Source: Microtetraspora sp. NBRC 16547 (GTDB lineage Bacteria; Actinomycetota; Actinomycetes; Streptosporangiales; Streptosporangiaceae). From it: DNA of 35,707 nucleotides. The translations under genes and the position numbers were made by a program. Shown piece by piece: positions 1 through 8,478 of this stretch. Location: NCBI RefSeq assembly GCF_030268965.1, contig NZ_BSSE01000044.1, forward strand, positions 1 to 35,707, written 5' to 3'. The notes below the pieces were generated by a model, which searched no databases, was not told where the DNA came from, and saw only the letters and a list, made by a program, of their open reading frames with translations. Numbering within the stretch: position 1 is the first letter of the stretch; the number at the start of each line of letters is the position of its first letter.

Positions 1-228
1 ATCGACACCGACCACTCCATCCGCGGCCGGATGAGGGGAGAACGGCCGCGCACGGCATGATCTCGGGCTATAACAGCTCAGGTCACGGACCCGACACCCG
101 CGTGTCGCGAGTTAGCCAGCAGAGTCATGGTGTCCACCAAACCGGAGCAACCCCAGTCGAGGCGAGGTTCGGGTATCGCGTCGTCGCGGGTGCTGAGAAC
201 ACTCCATGGCGAACCATCGCGGCCCCAC
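1..228. other. Left edge, no gene recognised
   Basis: No reading frame here has the composition of a real gene or a recognisable product. The stretch lies downstream of the minus-strand lactonase gene, so it may hold that transcript's 3' end. A small inverted repeat, GACAC/GTGTC, sits near 93-106. I see no convincing terminator. Confidence 0.4.
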
Positions 229-1083
229 TCATCCGGCGAACGCCGTCGACGGCATGCCCACGGCGCCCAACCGGTCGATGGCGAACACTGATCCGGCGGG
301 ATCGTCGTCGGAGAGATCGAGCCCTTCACGGGCCGACGTGATGTACAGGACGTCGAGGCGGGAGCCGCCGAACGTGCAGGAGGACGGCTGGTGCACGGGC
401 AGCGGGACCTCACTGAGCAGGTCTCCGTCCGGAGAGATGCGTGCCAGGCGGTCGCCGCCCCATATCGCGACCCATAGGCACCCGGCCGCGTCGACGGTGA
501 GCCCGTCCGGCAGGCCTGCGTGAGCGGGGATCCGGAACAACGTGCGTCGGCGACTGATCGTGGTGGACCCGGGATCGGTGTCGAAGGCCGAAATCTCGCC
601 GGCGATGCTGTCGGCGAGATAGAAGGTGTGTCCATCGGGACTCCAGCCAAGCCCGTTGGGCAGGGCCAGTCCCTCAAGGACGACGCGGCTCGTCCAGTCC
701 GGCATGAGGACATGCAGAGCGCCTTTGCCGGGTTGGAAATCCATCGTGGTACTGCCGGCCCAGAGTCGACCATGCCTGTCGCACTTCGCATCGTTCATGC
801 GCTCGCCGTCGGGCAGGATCGCGCGCCGGATGTTCATCGATCCGTCTGCTTCGACGGTCGCGAACCCTTCGGCCGTCGCGGCGACGAAGCCTCCGCTGCG
901 CCGTGGTGCCACGGCGCCGACGTGTGTCGGCAGTTCGATGCTGGTGGTCTGACCGGTGGCCGGGTCGCTGGTATGGATGTGTCCGGCGGGGATGTCGACC
1001 CAGTGCAGGCGACTGTTCTCGGCGTCCCACACCGGTCCTTCGCCGACGCGGGCCCTACTGGGCACCACAATCTCAGCCGTCAT
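229..1083 (-). CDS. SMP-30/gluconolactonase/LRE family sugar lactonase
   Basis: Predicted cytoplasmic six-bladed propeller lactonase of 284 residues that opens an aldonolactone to the sugar acid, with a divalent metal. The metal ligands expected for the family are visible: Glu15 (GEGPVWD), Asn143 (LPNGLGWSPDG) and Asp193 (LPDGLTVD); Arg95 and Asn97 in GERMND fit the substrate-binding pair. The reading frame extends 79 codons upstream into the neighbouring gene, but the family N-terminus (TAEIVVPSRARVGEGPVW) begins at the ATG at 1083, so that start is chosen. It lies 118 nt downstream of an SDR gene on the same strand, which would supply the lactone. The exact sugar cannot be read from sequence. 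Confidence 0.9.
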   Translation of the reverse strand: MTAEIVVPSRARVGEGPVWDAENSRLHWVDIPAGHIHTSDPATGQTTSIELPTHVGAVAPRRSGGFVAATAEGFATVEADGSMNIRRAILPDGERMNDAKCDRHGRLWAGSTTMDFQPGKGALHVLMPDWTSRVVLEGLALPNGLGWSPDGHTFYLADSIAGEISAFDTDPGSTTISRRRTLFRIPAHAGLPDGLTVDAAGCLWVAIWGGDRLARISPDGDLLSEVPLPVHQPSSCTFGGSRLDVLYITSAREGLDLSDDDPAGSVFAIDRLGAVGMPSTAFAG

Positions 1084-1201
1084 CTGGGGTCCTCGGTCAT
1101 CCCCGGCTGCCCGAGCTGTCCAGGGGTGACCCAGCGGCTCTTCGAGACGAACGGAAGGCAGTCTGGCCGACCGGGATCGCGGTCGTAGCGGACGTTCTCT
1201 C

Positions 1202-1984
1202 TCATTCGGGAAGCACCACCGCGGCGTTGGCCAGCAGCCCGCCGTCAACGGGGAGCGCGATGCCGGTGATGAAGCTGGCGCGGTCACTGGACAGGAAGGC
1301 GATCGCTTCGGCAACCTCATCCGGTCGCGCCACTCGTCCCAGCGGGTGCATCCGTCCCCAGGACTCGACCACCGCTTGTGCGGCTTGGTCGCTGCCGTCG
1401 GAGAAGGTGCGGGCCGAGAACCGCAGCATCGGGGTGTCCACCGACGCGGGACATACGGTGTTGACCCTGATCCCGTTCTTCGCCTCGTCGATCGCGATCG
1501 ATCGTGCGAGCGCGTTGAGCGCCCCTTTGCTGGTGGTGTAAGCGGCGACGGCGCTTTGGGTGACGAAGGCTTGAACGGAGGAGACGATCACGACCGATCC
1601 CGTTCCGCGAGCGCGCAGGTGGGGCAAGGCGTGCTTGACAGTGTGGAAGACGCCGGTCACGTTGACGGCGAGCACCTCGTTCCACTCATCGGCGCTGGTG
1701 TTCGCCGCCGTGCCGTAGCGTTGGATTCCGGCGGCGGCGACGACGATGTCGAGCCCGCCGTATGCGGCGGCGACGTGTGCGACGAGTTGCGCGGTGGCGG
1801 TCTCGTCGGTGACGTCCACATCGAGGTGTTCGACACCTGGGAGCGGAGCTTCGGAGTCACGTGTCGGTGGGACACCCGCTGCCACGACCGTCGCGCCGCG
1901 CGCCGAAAGCACCTGGGCTGTCGCACGTCCGATACCGCTGAGTCCACCGGTGACGATGGCGACCTTGCCGTCAAACTCCGCCAC
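1202..1984 (-). CDS. SDR family NAD(P)-dependent oxidoreductase (probable sugar dehydrogenase)
   Basis: A classical short-chain dehydrogenase of 260 residues, the usual length. It shows the Rossmann cofactor motif TGGLSGIG near residues 12-19, VAAAGI at the position normally NNAG, the catalytic Ser in VIVSSVQ and the YTTSK active-site motif, and ends with the usual ITG.A.PVDGG segment. The GTG at 1984 is chosen because an AGGGGAG Shine-Dalgarno lies just upstream and VAEFDGKVAIVTGG is a typical SDR start; the longer frame to 2056 adds a low-complexity arginine-rich leader. With the lactonase downstream, oxidation of an aldose to its lactone is the likely role (inference). The palindrome at 2127-2136 may control it. 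Confidence 0.9.
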   Translation of the reverse strand: MAEFDGKVAIVTGGLSGIGRATAQVLSARGATVVAAGVPPTRDSEAPLPGVEHLDVDVTDETATAQLVAHVAAAYGGLDIVVAAAGIQRYGTAANTSADEWNEVLAVNVTGVFHTVKHALPHLRARGTGSVVIVSSVQAFVTQSAVAAYTTSKGALNALARSIAIDEAKNGIRVNTVCPASVDTPMLRFSARTFSDGSDQAAQAVVESWGRMHPLGRVARPDEVAEAIAFLSSDRASFITGIALPVDGGLLANAAVVLPE

Positions 1985-2126
1985 GATCCACTCCCCTCGA
2001 TGTCGTCCACGGGCTCCCCGCCGTGAACGGCGCTGGGGGTCAGCCGCGGTGGGCATTCTCGTCCAACCGTCGCCGCGACTGTCGTGCCAGTACGGGCTGT
2101 GAGCCGGTTGTGCGGGATCACTCTAA

Positions 2127-2136
2127 ACAACGTTGT
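2127..2136. promoter_or_regulatory. Candidate LacI-family operator in the SDR / beta-galactosidase divergent region
   Basis: The perfect 10-bp palindrome ACAACGTTGT with a central CG, as LacI/GalR-family operators have, lies in the 371-nt gene-free stretch 1985-2355 between divergent genes. The LacI gene at 4559-5599 is the obvious candidate reader. A related half-site (ACAACG) occurs at about 4536-4541, just before lacI, hinting at autoregulation. Nothing else is recognised in this intergenic stretch. The assignment is inference from symmetry and context. Confidence 0.45.
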
Positions 2137-2355
2137 CTCAAGCCGCTAGTCTGATCTGCCGCGACCTGGCGCTGCTCCGGGCGGCGATCCTCAGGTCGTG
2201 TCCGACGGTCTCCCGACGTCGTGTCGGGGTGCCGGCCTGCGGTCGGTGGAGCCGGGGTGGTCGTCCAGTGGCGGGCTTACCGGGTCTCGGTTCGCCGGCC
2301 GGCAGGGCGGTCTTCGCGTGGGTGTTCGTTCGTTGGGCAGTGAGGAGAAGAGTTC

Positions 2356-4389
2356 GTGACGGCAGAGTGGATCCGGTGGCCCGCCAACGTCGTGGCCCGG
2401 TTCGGCGGCGAACCCGTGGCGTTCGGAGGCGACTACAACCCCGAGCAGTGGGACGAGAGCGTGTGGCACGAGGACGTGCGACTGATGCGCGAGGCCGGTG
2501 TCAACCTCGTCACGGTCGGTGTCTTCGCCTGGTCGATGCTGCAGCCGGCGCCCGATCGATGGAACTTCGGATGGCTCGATCGCGTGCTCGACCTGCTGCA
2601 CGCGAACGACATCGCTGTCGATCTCGCCACGGCCACCGCATCGCCTCCGCCGTGGCTCACCACACGGTTTCCGGAGGTGCTGCCCGTCGATCGAGACGGG
2701 CGGATGATGTCGCAGGGTGGACGCCAGGCATGGTCGCCGTCGTCGCAGGTCTATCGCGAGCACTCGCTCGCGCTGGTGGAGAGGATTGCGGAGCGCTACG
2801 GCGAGCACCCGGCTCTCGCGCTGTGGCACATCTCCAACGAGCTCGGCGGCCACAATTCGCGGTGCTACGACGACGCGAGCGCCGTGGCCTTCCGGGGCTG
2901 GCTGAAGGAGCGGTACCGGGACTCGCTCGACGAACTGAACGCCGCGTGGACGACCGCCGCGTGGAGCCAGGCCTACTCGGCGTGGGAGCAGATCCAGCCT
3001 CCGCGGGTGACGTTCACCGACTCGAACCCCACCCAGGTGCTGGACTTCGATCGGTTCAGCTCCGACCAGCTGCGCGAGCAGCTGCGAGCGGAGATCGCCG
3101 TGCTACGGCGTGTCAGCCCGGACGTGCCGATCACCACGAACCTGGTGCTCTTCGACGCCGGAAAGAACATGGACTACAGCTCGTGGACCGGCGACCTGGA
3201 CCTCGTCTCGAGCGACCACTACCTGAGGCCGGCGCCCGACGCTCACGTCGAGCTGTCGTTCTCGGCCGACCGGGCACGCGGCTTGTCGAAGGGGAAGCCG
3301 TGGCTGCTCATGGAGACGGCCACCGGTGCCACGAGCTGGCGCCCGGTCAACCCAGCGAAGCGCCCGGGGCAACTCCGGCGGGACGTGTTCTCCCACGTCG
3401 CCCGCGGATCCGACGGGATCTGCTTCTTCCAGTGGCGGGCCGCCAACGCGGGCGCCGAGCGGTTTCATTCCGCGATGCTCCCGCACGCCGGTGCCGACAG
3501 CCGGAAGTTCCGGGAGGTGACGGCGCTCGGCGCGGAGCTCGCCTCCTGTGCCGAAGTGCTCGGAACCCGGGTGGTCGCGGACTGCGCGTTGCTGTTCTCC
3601 GAGGAGTCGTGGTGGGCGGCCGAGCGGGAGTCACATCCGCACAACGGCCTCTCGTACATGGAGTCCGCCCTCGATTGGTACCGGAGTCTCTGGGACGCGG
3701 GCATCACCGTCGACGTCGTGCCGCCGTCGGCCGACCTGTCGGGCTACCGACTGATCGTCGTGCCCATGCTCTACCTGGTCTCCGACCACGACGCGGCCGC
3801 CGTCGCCGCCGCCGCGGACGCGGGGGCGACCGTGATCGTCACCTACTTCTCCGGCATCGTCGATCCGCTCGACCGGGTGCGGCTCGGCGGTTACCCCGGG
3901 GCGTTCCGCGAGCTGCTGGGGGTGCGCGTGGAGGAGTTCGCGCCCATGGTGGAGGCGGACTCCGTGGAGATCGACGGGGTCACGGGGCCCGCACGGGTCT
4001 CGACCTGGCACGAGGAGATCGATCTGACGGATGCGGTGGCCGAGGCCCGGTACGTCAGCGGCGACTTCGCGGGCGCGCCGGCAATCACGCGCGCGCCCCG
4101 AGGCGCTGGGGAAGCCTGGTACGTGGGCGTCGAGCTGGCCGCCGACGCACGCGCGCGTCTGGTGGCGGCGATCACGAAGCGGGTCGCGGCAACGGCAGCA
4201 CCTTCCGACGGCGGCCTCGAGGTCGTGACGCGCCGCTCGGCCGATCACGACTACGTCTTCCTCATCAACCACCGCGACACCGAGACGACCGTTCCGGGGT
4301 CGGGAGCCGACCTGCTGGACGGGTCCGTTCACGAGAGAGAGATCACGGTGCCCGCGGGCGGGGTGAGGGTCGTCAGACGGGCCGGTTGA
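2356..4389 (+). CDS. Beta-galactosidase, glycoside hydrolase family 42
   Basis: A retaining glycosidase of 677 residues, the usual GH42 length. The N-terminal TIM barrel starts with VAFGGDYNPEQW. The acid/base is Glu162 (HISNELGGHN) and the nucleophile is Glu320 (WLLMETATGATSW), both in the expected contexts. The trimerisation domain follows from about residue 400 and a short C-terminal beta domain closes the protein. There is no signal peptide, so it works inside the cell on imported oligosaccharides. The GTG start follows GAGGAGAAG with proper spacing. The family cleaves beta-D-galactosides and sometimes alpha-L-arabinopyranosides. The lacI gene follows in the same direction, and the nearby ABC importer probably brings in the substrate (inference). 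Confidence 0.95.
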   Translation: MTAEWIRWPANVVARFGGEPVAFGGDYNPEQWDESVWHEDVRLMREAGVNLVTVGVFAWSMLQPAPDRWNFGWLDRVLDLLHANDIAVDLATATASPPPWLTTRFPEVLPVDRDGRMMSQGGRQAWSPSSQVYREHSLALVERIAERYGEHPALALWHISNELGGHNSRCYDDASAVAFRGWLKERYRDSLDELNAAWTTAAWSQAYSAWEQIQPPRVTFTDSNPTQVLDFDRFSSDQLREQLRAEIAVLRRVSPDVPITTNLVLFDAGKNMDYSSWTGDLDLVSSDHYLRPAPDAHVELSFSADRARGLSKGKPWLLMETATGATSWRPVNPAKRPGQLRRDVFSHVARGSDGICFFQWRAANAGAERFHSAMLPHAGADSRKFREVTALGAELASCAEVLGTRVVADCALLFSEESWWAAERESHPHNGLSYMESALDWYRSLWDAGITVDVVPPSADLSGYRLIVVPMLYLVSDHDAAAVAAAADAGATVIVTYFSGIVDPLDRVRLGGYPGAFRELLGVRVEEFAPMVEADSVEIDGVTGPARVSTWHEEIDLTDAVAEARYVSGDFAGAPAITRAPRGAGEAWYVGVELAADARARLVAAITKRVAATAAPSDGGLEVVTRRSADHDYVFLINHRDTETTVPGSGADLLDGSVHEREITVPAGGVRVVRRAG

Positions 4390-4558
4390 GCGAGCGAGGG
4401 CACCGGCCGTGCCGCCGCCTCCAGGGTCTCCCGTACGCGGCGGAGACGCGGCCGGTGTCCTGGGTCATGCCGAGTTCGAGACGCGGCCGGCTGACGCTCG
4501 CCCTCAGTGATCCGGGCGGCTTGTACGATCGGGCGACAACGTCGACTGGAGAGACCAG

Positions 4559-5599
4559 GTGCCACGCCACCCCACGATGAAGGATGTCGCTCACGAAGCA
4601 CGAGTCAGCTTGAAGACCGTCTCGCGTCACGTCAACGGGGAAACGAACATCGATCCCATCCTCGCGGATCGAATCAGTGCGGCGATCGTGAAGCTCGGTT
4701 ACCGCCGCAACCTCTCCGCAGCGAGCATCCGGCCCGGTCGGACGAGCAAGACCATCGGCCTGGTCATCAGCGACCTCGCGAACCCCTATTACTCCACGCT
4801 CGCGCGAGCCATCGAAAGCGTGGCGGATGCGGCGGGATACCTCGTCACGATCGCCAGCTCCGAAGAGGAAGGGCTGCGGCACGATCGCCTGGTTGATCGG
4901 CTCATGGAGCAGCGGGTGGACGGCTTGATCGTAGTGCCGCCGCGGAACGCCGCCCGCGACTGGTCCGACGTCGCCGCGCCCATCCCTCCGCTGGTCTTCC
5001 TCGATCGGCCCGTGCCGTACGCCGAGGCCGACGCCGTGCTCGCAGACAACGCGGCCGGGGCGCGCGAGGCCACCCTCGCGCTCGCCTCCGTCGGCTCGCG
5101 GCGCATCGCCTTCGTCGGCGACTCGCTCGACATCTACACGATGCGCGAACGTCATGCCGGATACGCCGCGGCGCTCGCCGAGGCCGGGATCGGCGTCGAC
5201 GACTCGCTCACGATCACGACGGCGCGCACCAGGGAACAGGCGGAACGCGAGGTCGGCGCCGTGCTCCGCGACGACTCGGCCGACGCCGTCTTCGCGGCCA
5301 ACAACCGCTCGACGATCGGTGCGCTGCTCGCATTCCAGACGGCCGGCCGACGGCTGCCCCTCGTCGGCTTCGACGACTTCGAGACGTCGTTGCTCGGCAA
5401 CCCTCCGGTGTCGGTCGTGAGCCAGGACATCGAGCTGATGGGGCGCACCGCCGCGGATATCGTCCTCGGTCGCCTGAATGGCGACACCTCGGCGTTCGCC
5501 GTCCGGATGCTCCCCACACAGCTCATCCTCAGAGGCTCCGAAAAGCCGGAGCCCGAAGAAGCCGAGGAGAGGCTCTCTAGGGGCCCCTCCCGGCAATAG
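4559..5599 (+). CDS. LacI family DNA-binding transcriptional regulator
   Basis: A sugar-responsive repressor of 346 residues. The N-terminal LacI helix-turn-helix is clear (MKDVAHEARVSLKTVSRHVNG), followed by the hinge helix and a periplasmic-binding-protein-like ligand domain beginning with TIGLVISDLANPYY, with the typical VGFDDFE near residue 275. The GTG at 4559 has GGAGAG 5-6 nt upstream; the internal ATG at 4577 is an alternative that shortens it by six residues. It lies 169 nt after the GH42 gene and convergent, only 10 nt away, with the UxuA-like gene. It probably senses the galactoside or its product and controls the GH42 and lactonase/SDR promoters through palindromes like ACAACGTTGT (inference). 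Confidence 0.93.
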   Translation: MPRHPTMKDVAHEARVSLKTVSRHVNGETNIDPILADRISAAIVKLGYRRNLSAASIRPGRTSKTIGLVISDLANPYYSTLARAIESVADAAGYLVTIASSEEEGLRHDRLVDRLMEQRVDGLIVVPPRNAARDWSDVAAPIPPLVFLDRPVPYAEADAVLADNAAGAREATLALASVGSRRIAFVGDSLDIYTMRERHAGYAAALAEAGIGVDDSLTITTARTREQAEREVGAVLRDDSADAVFAANNRSTIGALLAFQTAGRRLPLVGFDDFETSLLGNPPVSVVSQDIELMGRTAADIVLGRLNGDTSAFAVRMLPTQLILRGSEKPEPEEAEERLSRGPSRQ

Positions 5600-5609
5600 C
5601 GATGCTCTG

Positions 5610-6686
5610 TCAGGTGGTCAGGGCGGTCGTTGCCGGCAGACCACGCGTGCCGTCCGGCTCGTCGAGCGCCAGGCCGTTCAGGACGCCTTGCAGGTATCCG
5701 ATCGCGTGTGCCCGGCCACGGCTGCAGTATGCCTCGGACGATGTGTCGCCCCAGGTGTCCAGGTCTCCGATCATCGCTGGGACGTGGTCGTCGATGATGA
5801 ATCCGTCGAATCCGGAGTCGTTGAGCCGGCGGATCACTCGTGCCGGGTTGAAGTTGCCCTCGCCGAGGAAGCATTCGCTGAAGCGTGGCACGGTCCCGCG
5901 TACGTCCCGAAAATGGACGTAGAAGATGGACGGTCCCATGAGGTCGATGACCTCGTTGATGCTCTGCTCGCCGGCCATCTCCGACACCGTTCCGAGGCAG
6001 AGGTTCAGCCCCCATGAAGGACTGCCGCCGGCTTGCCTGCGTGCTTGTCCGATGGCGACCGGGGAGATGAAGATTCGGGCTGCGCCGCCCAGGGGCTCAT
6101 CGATGGGTGGATCGTCGGGGTGCAGGGCGAGCCGCACACCGACTTCCTCGGCGACGGGGAGAACGGCGTCGAGGAAGTACTGGTGGTTGGCCCACATCTG
6201 GTCGGCCGTGATCGGCTCGTCCATGGGCTGCTCCGGGGTCAGCCGGTACCCGGCGAGCGCGTTGCCGCGGTGCACGTCGGCCAGGTCGAAGGCGCTGACC
6301 TTGGCGCCGCCGCGTCCCTTCGCGGCCATGTCGGTGCGCCAGACGTAGGTGGCGAGGAAGTTGTAGCCGAGCAGGTCGATTCCGACGGCGGCGAGGTTGC
6401 GGATCGTCTTCTGGTAGTTCTCGATCTGCTCATCCCGCCCGGGCAGGCCGCGTTGGATCTTCCAGAAGTGGGCGAGCGGGACGTTCTCGAGGCCGTCGAT
6501 CGCCAGCCCGTCAGCGTCGCAGCGTTCCCGGAGCGCGCGCAACTCGGCCAGGCTCCAGAAGCCGTCGACTCCGGGCAGCACGTCGGGTGTGTGCAGCTGC
6601 ACGCCGGTGAGTCCGAGCTGGTGGGCGAACGTCGCGACGTGGGAGTCGTACTTGTCGATGTGGCCGAGGGAGAGACGGATGCTCAT
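5610..6686 (-). CDS. UxuA-like mannonate dehydratase family protein
   Basis: A TIM-barrel sugar-acid dehydratase of 358 residues related to UxuA (D-mannonate to 2-keto-3-deoxygluconate); E. coli UxuA is somewhat longer. Visible family segments are GVQLHTPDV near the N-terminus, the metal-binding LALHPDDPP, LCLGTVSEM, FYVHFRDVRG and the C-terminal GFDGFIIDDHVP. It is the last gene of the operon: its ATG overlaps the stop of the upstream FAH-family gene (ATGA), so the two are translationally coupled. Because its partners are a dehydrogenase and a diketo-acid hydrolase, its real substrate may be another aldonate than mannonate (inference). The family call is firm; the substrate is open. Confidence 0.88.
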   Translation of the reverse strand: MSIRLSLGHIDKYDSHVATFAHQLGLTGVQLHTPDVLPGVDGFWSLAELRALRERCDADGLAIDGLENVPLAHFWKIQRGLPGRDEQIENYQKTIRNLAAVGIDLLGYNFLATYVWRTDMAAKGRGGAKVSAFDLADVHRGNALAGYRLTPEQPMDEPITADQMWANHQYFLDAVLPVAEEVGVRLALHPDDPPIDEPLGGAARIFISPVAIGQARRQAGGSPSWGLNLCLGTVSEMAGEQSINEVIDLMGPSIFYVHFRDVRGTVPRFSECFLGEGNFNPARVIRRLNDSGFDGFIIDDHVPAMIGDLDTWGDTSSEAYCSRGRAHAIGYLQGVLNGLALDEPDGTRGLPATTALTT

Positions 6687-7534
6687 GCCTGCCCGACCCG
6701 CTGCCGCTGCCTGCCGAGCCCGTCGATCTCGAGCTCCACGACGTCACCTTCCGTCAGGTAGGGGAACCGGCCGGACAGCGCGACACCTTCGGGCGTGCCG
6801 GTATTGATCACGTCGCCCGGTTCGAGGACGGTCACCTGGCTGAGTTCGTAGATCAGCGTGGCGACGTCGAAGATCATGTCCTTGGTGTTGGACGCCTGCC
6901 GAGCCTCACCGTTGACCCACGAGCGCAGGCCGAGGGTCTGGGGGTCGGGAATCTCGTCGGGGGTGACCAGCCAGGGGCCAAGCGGATTGAACGTCTCGCA
7001 GCTCTTGCCCTTCGACCACTGCCCACCGCTGGTTTCCAGCTGAAGGGCTCGCTCGGACACGTCATTGCCGATGGTGTAACCGCCGACGTGAGCCAGCGCG
7101 TCGGCGGGCGAGTCGAGGTATCGGGCCCGACGTCCGATCACGACCGCGAGCTCGACCTCCCAGTCCGCCTTCGCCGACCCGCGTGGCAGCAGAACCTCGT
7201 CGTACGGGCCGACGACGGTGTTGGGAGCCTTGTAGAAGATGACCGGCCACTGTGGCGCGTCAGAGCCGGACTCTGCGGCGTGCGCGGCGTAGTTCATGCC
7301 GATGCAGAGCACGACCCCGGGCCGGGCGACGGGAGCGCCGACGCGCTGCCCGACGACGTCGATCTCCGGCAGCCTGCCTTCGGCGACCGCATCGCGCAGC
7401 CGGCTCGGGCCGTCACCGGCGAGAAAATCGCCGTCGATGTCGTCGGTGAGCCCAGACATGGCGAGGTGACGACCGTCGGGGAGCAGAACGACGGGCCGTT
7501 CGGCGCCGGGTGCGCCGATCCGCATGATTCTCAT
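6683..7534 (-). CDS. Fumarylacetoacetate hydrolase family protein (likely 2,4-diketo-3-deoxy sugar acid hydrolase)
   Basis: 283 residues with an N-terminal cap (residues 1-75) and a C-terminal FAH domain. The start of the fold (GMNYAAHAAESG), the metal-ligand segment around DWEVELAVVIGR, the GYTIGNDVSER motif and the end NTGTPEGVALS are all present. Relatives hydrolyse C-C bonds of 2,4-diketo-3-deoxy acids (rhamnose, fucose, arabinose routes) or act as ureidoglycolate-lyase-like enzymes. Two ATGs, 7534 and 7525, are possible; neither has a strong Shine-Dalgarno and the first is used. It is the middle gene of the three-gene operon, 25 nt after the SDR and overlapping the dehydratase by 4 nt. 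It would perform the last, carbon-splitting step (inference). Confidence 0.9.
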   Translation of the reverse strand: MRIMRIGAPGAERPVVLLPDGRHLAMSGLTDDIDGDFLAGDGPSRLRDAVAEGRLPEIDVVGQRVGAPVARPGVVLCIGMNYAAHAAESGSDAPQWPVIFYKAPNTVVGPYDEVLLPRGSAKADWEVELAVVIGRRARYLDSPADALAHVGGYTIGNDVSERALQLETSGGQWSKGKSCETFNPLGPWLVTPDEIPDPQTLGLRSWVNGEARQASNTKDMIFDVATLIYELSQVTVLEPGDVINTGTPEGVALSGRFPYLTEGDVVELEIDGLGRQRQRVGQA

Positions 7535-7559
7535 GGTGATCCGTTCGTGATAGGAGCTG

Positions 7560-8294
7560 TCAACCGGCGAGCAGGCCGCCGTCGACGACCAGTTCGGTGC
7601 CGGTGATGAACGCGGCCTCGTCCGAGGCGAGGTAGAGGGCCGCGGCCGCGACCTCCGCCGGCGTGCCGAGCCGACCCATCGGCTGCCTGGCGACGAGCTG
7701 GTCGCGGGCGTGTGCCGGGTCGTCGGCCGCCGCGAGCAGCCGCCCGACCCACGGCGAGTCGACCGTCCCGGGGCAGACGCTGTTGCAGCGCACACCGGTT
7801 CCCGCGTACTGCACCGCGACCTGGCGGGTGAAGGCGATCACCGCGCCCTTGCTGGCGCAGTAGGCCGCGCGGTCCTTCAACCCGACGAGTCCCGCCGCGG
7901 ACGCGGTGTTGACGATGACTCCGTATCGCTGGGCGAGCATGTGCGGCAGCGCGAACTTGGTGCCGAGGAAGACGCCGCGGCTGTTGACCGCGAAGGTGTG
8001 ATCCCACTCCTCCACGGTGCAGGCGATCGGGTCCGTGGTCGAGGACGCTCCCGCGTTGTTGCACAGGACGTGCAGGGAGCCGGTCTCGTCCACCGCACGA
8101 GACACCGCCGCCGCGAAAGAGTCGGGGTCGGTCACGTCGACCGTGAGAGGGATGCTGCCGTCCGGTACGCCCGCGGGGTTGAGATCCGCCGCGTACACCG
8201 TTGCCCCTTCGTCCAGAAATCGGCGGGTCATCTCGTAGCCGATGCCGGAACCCGCGCCTGTGACGAGTACCGTCCGCCCGTCGAACCTGCTCAC
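7560..8294 (-). CDS. SDR family NAD(P)-dependent oxidoreductase (probable 3-deoxy-ketoacid 4-dehydrogenase)
   Basis: A classical SDR of 244 residues. It has the cofactor motif TGAGSGIG, NNAG (LCNNAGAS), the catalytic Ser in NTASAAG and YCASK, and the final ITGTELVVDGGLL. The GTG at 8294 is preceded by AGGAAGGA on the minus strand and gives the canonical VSRFDGRTVLVTG start. It is first in an operon with FAH-family and UxuA-like genes. In known non-phosphorylative routes an SDR oxidises the 2-keto-3-deoxy acid at C4, making the diketo acid that the FAH enzyme cleaves; the gene order fits that role (inference). The candidate GntR operator at 8388-8399 lies about 95 nt upstream. Confidence 0.9.
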   Translation of the reverse strand: MSRFDGRTVLVTGAGSGIGYEMTRRFLDEGATVYAADLNPAGVPDGSIPLTVDVTDPDSFAAAVSRAVDETGSLHVLCNNAGASSTTDPIACTVEEWDHTFAVNSRGVFLGTKFALPHMLAQRYGVIVNTASAAGLVGLKDRAAYCASKGAVIAFTRQVAVQYAGTGVRCNSVCPGTVDSPWVGRLLAAADDPAHARDQLVARQPMGRLGTPAEVAAAALYLASDEAAFITGTELVVDGGLLAG

Positions 8295-8387
8295 GTGGTG
8301 ATGTCCTTCCTGGGCCGGTCGGCCGGTCGTTTTCTGTCTCCCCGGAGCGCGCCGAGGCGAGCATCCGGCAGCCGGCCAACCGCAGCG

Positions 8388-8399
8388 GTCGCATACAAG
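8388..8399 (-). promoter_or_regulatory. Candidate GntR operator upstream of the SDR-FAH-UxuA operon
   Basis: On the minus strand this reads CTTGTATGCGAC. Its first nine bases are identical to those of the palindrome CTTGTATGCAAG at 9243-9254 beside the GntR gene. GntR/FCD regulators commonly bind TTGTATACAA-like sites. It lies in the 184-nt gap between the regulator gene and the operon it should control. Confidence 0.55.
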
Positions 8400-8478
8400 C
8401 GGGGCGCCCGCGTGCCTGACCGGCACCGAAATGGCCCCGCACGCTCCCCGACCTCGCGTCAGCCGGCTGTCGGCGCGC

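Noticed and set aside
2133-4580. 815-residue plus-strand open frame overlapping the GH42 gene
   Set aside because: It is a stop-poor, arginine-rich alternative frame caused by high GC; the GH42 frame has catalytic motifs and a good ribosome site.
4373-5596. 407-residue minus-strand frame antisense to lacI
   Set aside because: No recognisable domain and opposite to a complete LacI protein with normal composition.
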